NCBI GenBank assembly: GCA_023441055.1
Contig: JAEZQY010000041.1
Location: 124,001-188,000, forward strand
Origin: Bacillota bacterium
GTDB lineage: Bacteria > Bacillota > Bacilli > Paenibacillales > UBA4045
DNA length: 64,000 nt
Reading direction: 5' to 3'
Position 1 is the stretch's first letter, and every line of letters begins with the position of its first letter. The position numbers and the translations under genes were made by a program. Below the pieces are notes generated by a model. That model was not told the origin of the DNA, made no database searches, and saw only the letters and a program-made list of their open reading frames with translations. Positions 60,624 to 64,000 of the stretch are shown in pieces.

Positions 60624-61502
60624 TTGCCGATATCGACAAGCAACTTTAGCGAGGTGCCCTTATACTTCGCCTACAGGCGCAAGAGCATCAATCACGAGCA
60701 GCACAAGGAAACTTTCCATTCTCATCTTGGCGTTGAGATTCTATACATTCATCAGGGCAGCGGCACGATGATCGTCAACAATACCAGTTACGACATCAGA
60801 CCGGGCATGCTCTGCATTTTCCAGCCGAACCAGCTCCATCATTTAACGCTCGACTATACAGATGGGCTGTACTTTGAACGTTCACTGGCTATATTTGAAC
60901 CGACCATGTTTGAAGTCTACTTCGAGAGATGGCCGGGCCTTCACGCCTTCTTCCAGTTTATTCACCTAGGGCAGCTCCCCTCCCCTTGTATATATGAGCT
61001 GCAGGATGCAGAGCTCCTCGATCATCTCTTCAAGAATATGAGCCATCGACTTCCTGCTCTGAAAGCAGCGGATAAGCATGAGGAAGTCTCCCTCTTCCTC
61101 ATTCAACTGTACCGCTGGCTGAAGCAAGAATGGAGCCGCTTGAACGAACACGCCTCAGCTTATCAGACCCGCCGTAACAATCATCAAGTCGAACGCATTC
61201 TGGATTGGATTGAGCATCATTACGCTAAGCCGTATTCCTTGGAGGAGATGGCCCGATCCCTGCATCTGTCCCCCTTCTACCTGTTGCACTTATTCAAGAA
61301 GACGACAGGCATGAGCATCTCCGAATACATGGCCATCCGCAGGGTCCATCAAGCTGTGCTACTCCTGACCACAACGAATAAGCCCGTCTCTCTCGTCGCT
61401 GAGGAGATCGGGCTGACTAACAGCTCCTATTTCTGCAAGTTGTTCAAATCACAAATGGGGACAACGCCGCATCAATATCGCAAGCGATGGACGCGGCATT
61501 AG
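60624..61502 (+). CDS. AraC-family regulator
   Basis: A regulator of about 292 residues: N-terminal cupin (HSHLGVEILYIHQGSGTMIV, IRPGMLCIFQPNQLHHLTLD) and C-terminal double helix-turn-helix (SLEEMARSLHLSPFYLLHLFKKTTGMSI and VSLVAEEIGLTNSSYFCKLFKSQMGTTPHQYRKRW). I chose TTG at 60624, seven bases after GAGAGGAG; the frame extends to 60441 but without a ribosome site. The upstream 200 bases would then be the shared promoter region with the divergent oxidoreductase, where GTGTACAC at 60449 is a small palindrome. Confidence 0.87.
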   Translation: MPISTSNFSEVPLYFAYRRKSINHEQHKETFHSHLGVEILYIHQGSGTMIVNNTSYDIRPGMLCIFQPNQLHHLTLDYTDGLYFERSLAIFEPTMFEVYFERWPGLHAFFQFIHLGQLPSPCIYELQDAELLDHLFKNMSHRLPALKAADKHEEVSLFLIQLYRWLKQEWSRLNEHASAYQTRRNNHQVERILDWIEHHYAKPYSLEEMARSLHLSPFYLLHLFKKTTGMSISEYMAIRRVHQAVLLLTTTNKPVSLVAEEIGLTNSSYFCKLFKSQMGTTPHQYRKRWTRH

Positions 61503-61520
61503 TCCCGTTACCTTATCCAT

Positions 61521-62822
61521 TTAAATCTTATAAGCCTTCATTGCCTTGCGCAGTTCCTTGAACGTCGGACGCTTGCCGTACATCAGTACGCCGGTGCGAT
61601 AGATCTTGGCCGACAGCCAGCCCAGACCCAGGATGGAAGCGATCAGGATACCGATCGACAGCCATACCTCCCACAGTGCTGGCTCCGTTACGCCCATACG
61701 CAGGAACATAATGAATGGCGAGAAGAACGGAATATAAGAGGCCACTACGACTATCATCGAATTCGGTGCCGTAATTCCGAAGATGGCGATGAAGTAACCG
61801 ACCATCGATAGCATCGTAACCGGGGTGATCGCCTGTCCGAGATCCTCTGTACGGCTAACAATGGAGCCAACTGCTGCGAACAGTGTGGCATATAACAGAT
61901 ATCCGGAGACGTAGAAGATCAGTGCGTATACAAGAAGCATCGGATCAATCAGCGACAGATCGATGTTGAAGCCCTCGAACGTGCTGCGATTATGTGGCAG
62001 CATCAAGCTGGCGGCTGCAGCTCCGACGAACAATACAATCTGCATAATTCCGATCAGGAATATCCCGATGATCTTCCCGAACATCTGCGCGAGCGGAGCC
62101 ACACTCGTGATGAGGATCTCCATAACGCGTGAGCTCTTCTCTGCTGTAATCTCTGTGGCGATCAGCTGCCCGGACACCATGACCGCGATGAAGAGCATGA
62201 TAATAAGGAAGTAGACCATGCCGGAAGCAATTGCGATCTCACCCTCAGTCTTACCTGTTCCTTGGCCTTCACTCGAATCGCTGGATACCGATATCTGAAC
62301 CTTGTCAACCTGCACGGGCGAGTTAATCATTGCAACCTGTTCGGCAGTCAGCCCTAGATCGGTGATAACCTGCTGCACCTTCAATTGGCGCAATCCGGAT
62401 TCGAGCTTGCTCTGCGTACCGAAATCCATATTCTCCTCGGATTTGAAGGTCATCACTGGGAAGCCCGCATCATCCGGCTCGCCCTGAACTAAGTAGCCCT
62501 TGATGCTGCCTTCTTGGATTTGCTTCTTCAGAAGCGCTTCGTTCGCTTCAGCCGAGCCCTGATCATCGAATAATCGAAGGTCAATGTCCTGTGTCTCCTG
62601 TCCGTCGAATACGGCTTTCAGCTCTGCTGCTATGCTATCTTCATTCGTACTGTGAATCATACCGATAGCGGTCGCTTCATCCTTATCGAACAGCGAGATG
62701 ATATAAGGTACGTTAGTTCCGATCACAATCAGCAGCATAAGAATCAGTGTCGTCACCTTGAATGCCTTGGATTTGACCTTGTTCATGAATGTGAAGCTGA
62801 TGACATTCCTCAGATTATTCAT
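61521..62822 (-). CDS. ABC-2 type permease (NatB-like)
   Basis: A 433-residue membrane subunit of an ABC exporter. One N-terminal helix (TTLILMLLIVIGTNVPYIISLF) is followed by a large extracytoplasmic domain (about 45-185), then five to six helices. EITAEKSSRVMEILITSVAPLAQMFGKIIG is the conserved box of the NatB/YhaP group, which exports sodium or antimicrobial compounds. The ATG at 62822 overlaps the end of the ATPase gene by eight bases; GGGGGTGA serves as ribosome site. Confidence 0.92.
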   Translation of the reverse strand: MNNLRNVISFTFMNKVKSKAFKVTTLILMLLIVIGTNVPYIISLFDKDEATAIGMIHSTNEDSIAAELKAVFDGQETQDIDLRLFDDQGSAEANEALLKKQIQEGSIKGYLVQGEPDDAGFPVMTFKSEENMDFGTQSKLESGLRQLKVQQVITDLGLTAEQVAMINSPVQVDKVQISVSSDSSEGQGTGKTEGEIAIASGMVYFLIIMLFIAVMVSGQLIATEITAEKSSRVMEILITSVAPLAQMFGKIIGIFLIGIMQIVLFVGAAAASLMLPHNRSTFEGFNIDLSLIDPMLLVYALIFYVSGYLLYATLFAAVGSIVSRTEDLGQAITPVTMLSMVGYFIAIFGITAPNSMIVVVASYIPFFSPFIMFLRMGVTEPALWEVWLSIGILIASILGLGWLSAKIYRTGVLMYGKRPTFKELRKAMKAYKI

Positions 62823-63720
62823 TCCCATCACCCCCTACAGCCTTAATGAAGATCTCGTTCAGCGTCGGCTCCATGATCTGGAACCGATTCACTGTTGTCT
62901 GTTCCATAGCCAGACGCAGTACACGCTGAGCTGCATCCGGCCCAGTTATCCGCACTTCATATCCAGACTCGTGCGGCGTGACAGCTTGAACGCCTTCGAT
63001 GTCAGTCAGTCCATTCACAGCCGATTCAGTTGCGAGGACTACTCTCTCTTTAGGGAATGAATTTTTGATGTCCTTCAGCATGCCCTTGAGCACAGTATTC
63101 GACTTATGCAGAATACAGATGTTCCGACACAGCTCCTCGACATGCTCCATCCGGTGTGTGGAGAATACAATCGTCGCGCCGTTGTCGCGCAATTCCTTCA
63201 CCGTCGATTTGAGCAGCTCGACGTTGACAGGGTCCAGACCGCTGAACGCTTCATCTAGGACGAGTATCTCGGGATTATGGATAATGGCTGCGATGAATTG
63301 AATCTTCTGCTGATTCCCCTTCGACAGCTCTTCAACCTTCTTGTTGTAGTATTCCGGGACGCCGAATTTGTCCAGCCACAGCTTCAGATTGGCATCCGCA
63401 TCACGACTGTTCATGCCTTTAAGCTTGGCTAGATATAGAATCTGATCACTTACGCGCACCTTTGGATACAAGCCGCGCTCCTCAGGCAGATAGCCCAGCT
63501 TCCTGGTCAGTTCCTGAGAGAAGCCCTGTCCATCATATAGGATGCGGCCCTCATCTGGATAGATCAATCCTAGTACCATACGCATCGTAGTCGTCTTACC
63601 TGCGCCGTTAGCGCCGAGTAAGCCGAATATCTCGCCTTGTCCAACCTCAACATCCAGACTATTGACGGCTGTTGTCCCACCGTAAATCTTCGTAACCTGC
63701 TGTAATTGCAATGACTTCAC
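62815..63720 (-). CDS. ABC transporter ATP-binding protein (NatA-like)
   Basis: The 301-residue ATPase of the exporter with the permease downstream. Walker A is GLLGANGAGKTTT (34-46), the signature is ELSKGNQQKIQ (about 139-149) and Walker B is ILVLDEAFSGLDP (about 158-170), with the switch His in VFSTHRMEHVE. The C-terminal 70 residues are the regulatory tail of this group (TVNRFQIMEPTLNEIFIKAV). GGAGG precedes the start. The transported substrate (sodium, peptide or lantibiotic) cannot be decided. Confidence 0.94.
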   Translation of the reverse strand: MKSLQLQQVTKIYGGTTAVNSLDVEVGQGEIFGLLGANGAGKTTTMRMVLGLIYPDEGRILYDGQGFSQELTRKLGYLPEERGLYPKVRVSDQILYLAKLKGMNSRDADANLKLWLDKFGVPEYYNKKVEELSKGNQQKIQFIAAIIHNPEILVLDEAFSGLDPVNVELLKSTVKELRDNGATIVFSTHRMEHVEELCRNICILHKSNTVLKGMLKDIKNSFPKERVVLATESAVNGLTDIEGVQAVTPHESGYEVRITGPDAAQRVLRLAMEQTTVNRFQIMEPTLNEIFIKAVGGDGNE

Positions 63721-63821
63721 CGATACAGCCTCCTCTCTCCATAGCTAATAATATACACTATCAATTATACGATTTACTACTAGAATGGTTACATTTCGTC
63801 ACCGACCGCTACATAATAATT

Positions 63822-63868
63822 GAAACTATACATCGATAGAGGTCTTCCTCCTATCAACATATAGTTTC
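63822..63868 (-). terminator. Hairpin after the chemoreceptor gene
   Basis: GAAACTATA (63822-63830) pairs with TATAGTTTC (63860-63868) with an inner GATAGAGG/CCTCCTATC stem; on the minus strand AATTATT follows. Confidence 0.7.
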
Positions 63869-63900
63869 TGATAGCGTTGCTTATTTAGCTGTACCCTTCA

Positions 63901-64000
63901 TCAATTAATCTTGAACGTCTCAATCTCCTTACGCAGCTCATGCGCGATTCGCAGCAAACCGTCAGATGAGGCCGAGATCTCCTCGAGCGCCGCAAGCTGC
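63901..64000 (-). CDS. Methyl-accepting chemotaxis protein, C-terminal end (partial)
   Basis: The last 32 codons of a minus-strand gene that continues beyond the window. The readable tail QLAALEEISASSDGLLRIAH followed by ELRKEIETFKIN has the heptad helix and the final VxxFK(I/V)-like ending typical of chemoreceptor signalling domains (SSxxLxxxAxELxxxIxxFK). Sensor type and length cannot be seen. Confidence 0.8.
   Translation of the reverse strand, partial: QLAALEEISASSDGLLRIAHELRKEIETFKIN

Overview
The window reads as a chromosomal segment from a spore-forming, Gram-positive bacterium of the Paenibacillus type. This is an inference from gene content and style: strong AGGAGG ribosome sites, GTG/TTG starts, a lipoprotein cytochrome c of the CccB kind, YneF, BrxA/B, CzrA-like ArsR, an LplABC-type sugar importer with a membrane AraC regulator, and many glycoside hydrolases each beside an AraC, IclR or ArsR regulator. 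No rRNA, tRNA, phage, transposase or CRISPR locus was seen. The first gene (aconitase) and the last (chemotaxis receptor) are cut by the window ends.

Layout. 0-11.6 kb is mainly housekeeping: aconitase, an orphan sugar-binding lipoprotein, a tiny zinc protein, an IclR regulator, two superoxide dismutases, folE, yneF, and a tightly overlapping ntdP-like/lepB/rnhA/queG operon. 11.7-26.2 kb is carbohydrate catabolism: AraC with a GH78 alpha-L-rhamnosidase; a transporter/IclR/FAH-hydrolase cassette; and a minus-strand operon of binding protein, two permeases, membrane AraC regulator and a beta-glucuronidase-like GH2. 26.5-35.5 kb returns to housekeeping: mutY, cytochrome c, acpS, map, nadE, a bacilliredoxin, a three-gene operon with a degenerate Lgt paralogue, an HI0933-type flavoprotein and a cyclophilin lipoprotein. 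35.5-61.5 kb is again rich in carbohydrate genes (two GH2, GH4, GH42, a GH106-like enzyme, SGNH and acetylxylan esterases, a sulfatase-maturase-like radical SAM protein, a Gfo/Idh oxidoreductase and four AraC/ArsR-type regulators), mixed with an LLM oxidoreductase, a GreA-like protein, an MFS exporter, an aldo/keto reductase and a czrA-czcD zinc pair. A NatAB-type ABC transporter and the chemoreceptor close the window.

Together the carbohydrate genes suggest degradation of rhamnose-, glucuronate- and galactose-containing, partly acetylated polysaccharides (pectin side chains, xylan or similar). They lie in several small, separately regulated units rather than one locus.

The most unusual signal is in the gaps. 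Five intergenic regions (about 5.6, 30.7, 41.1, 50.8 and 54.2 kb) each hold four short dyads of the form TGCA-n-TGCAG. The spacing is short-long-short (51-61-51 or 52-62-52 bp) although the DNA between the dyads differs. Three other gaps hold contiguous 51-bp tandem arrays whose units alternate A-B-A-B. There is also an 18-copy heptamer array, a long palindrome family at three loci, and a further dispersed element seen twice. I do not recognise these from described repeat classes.
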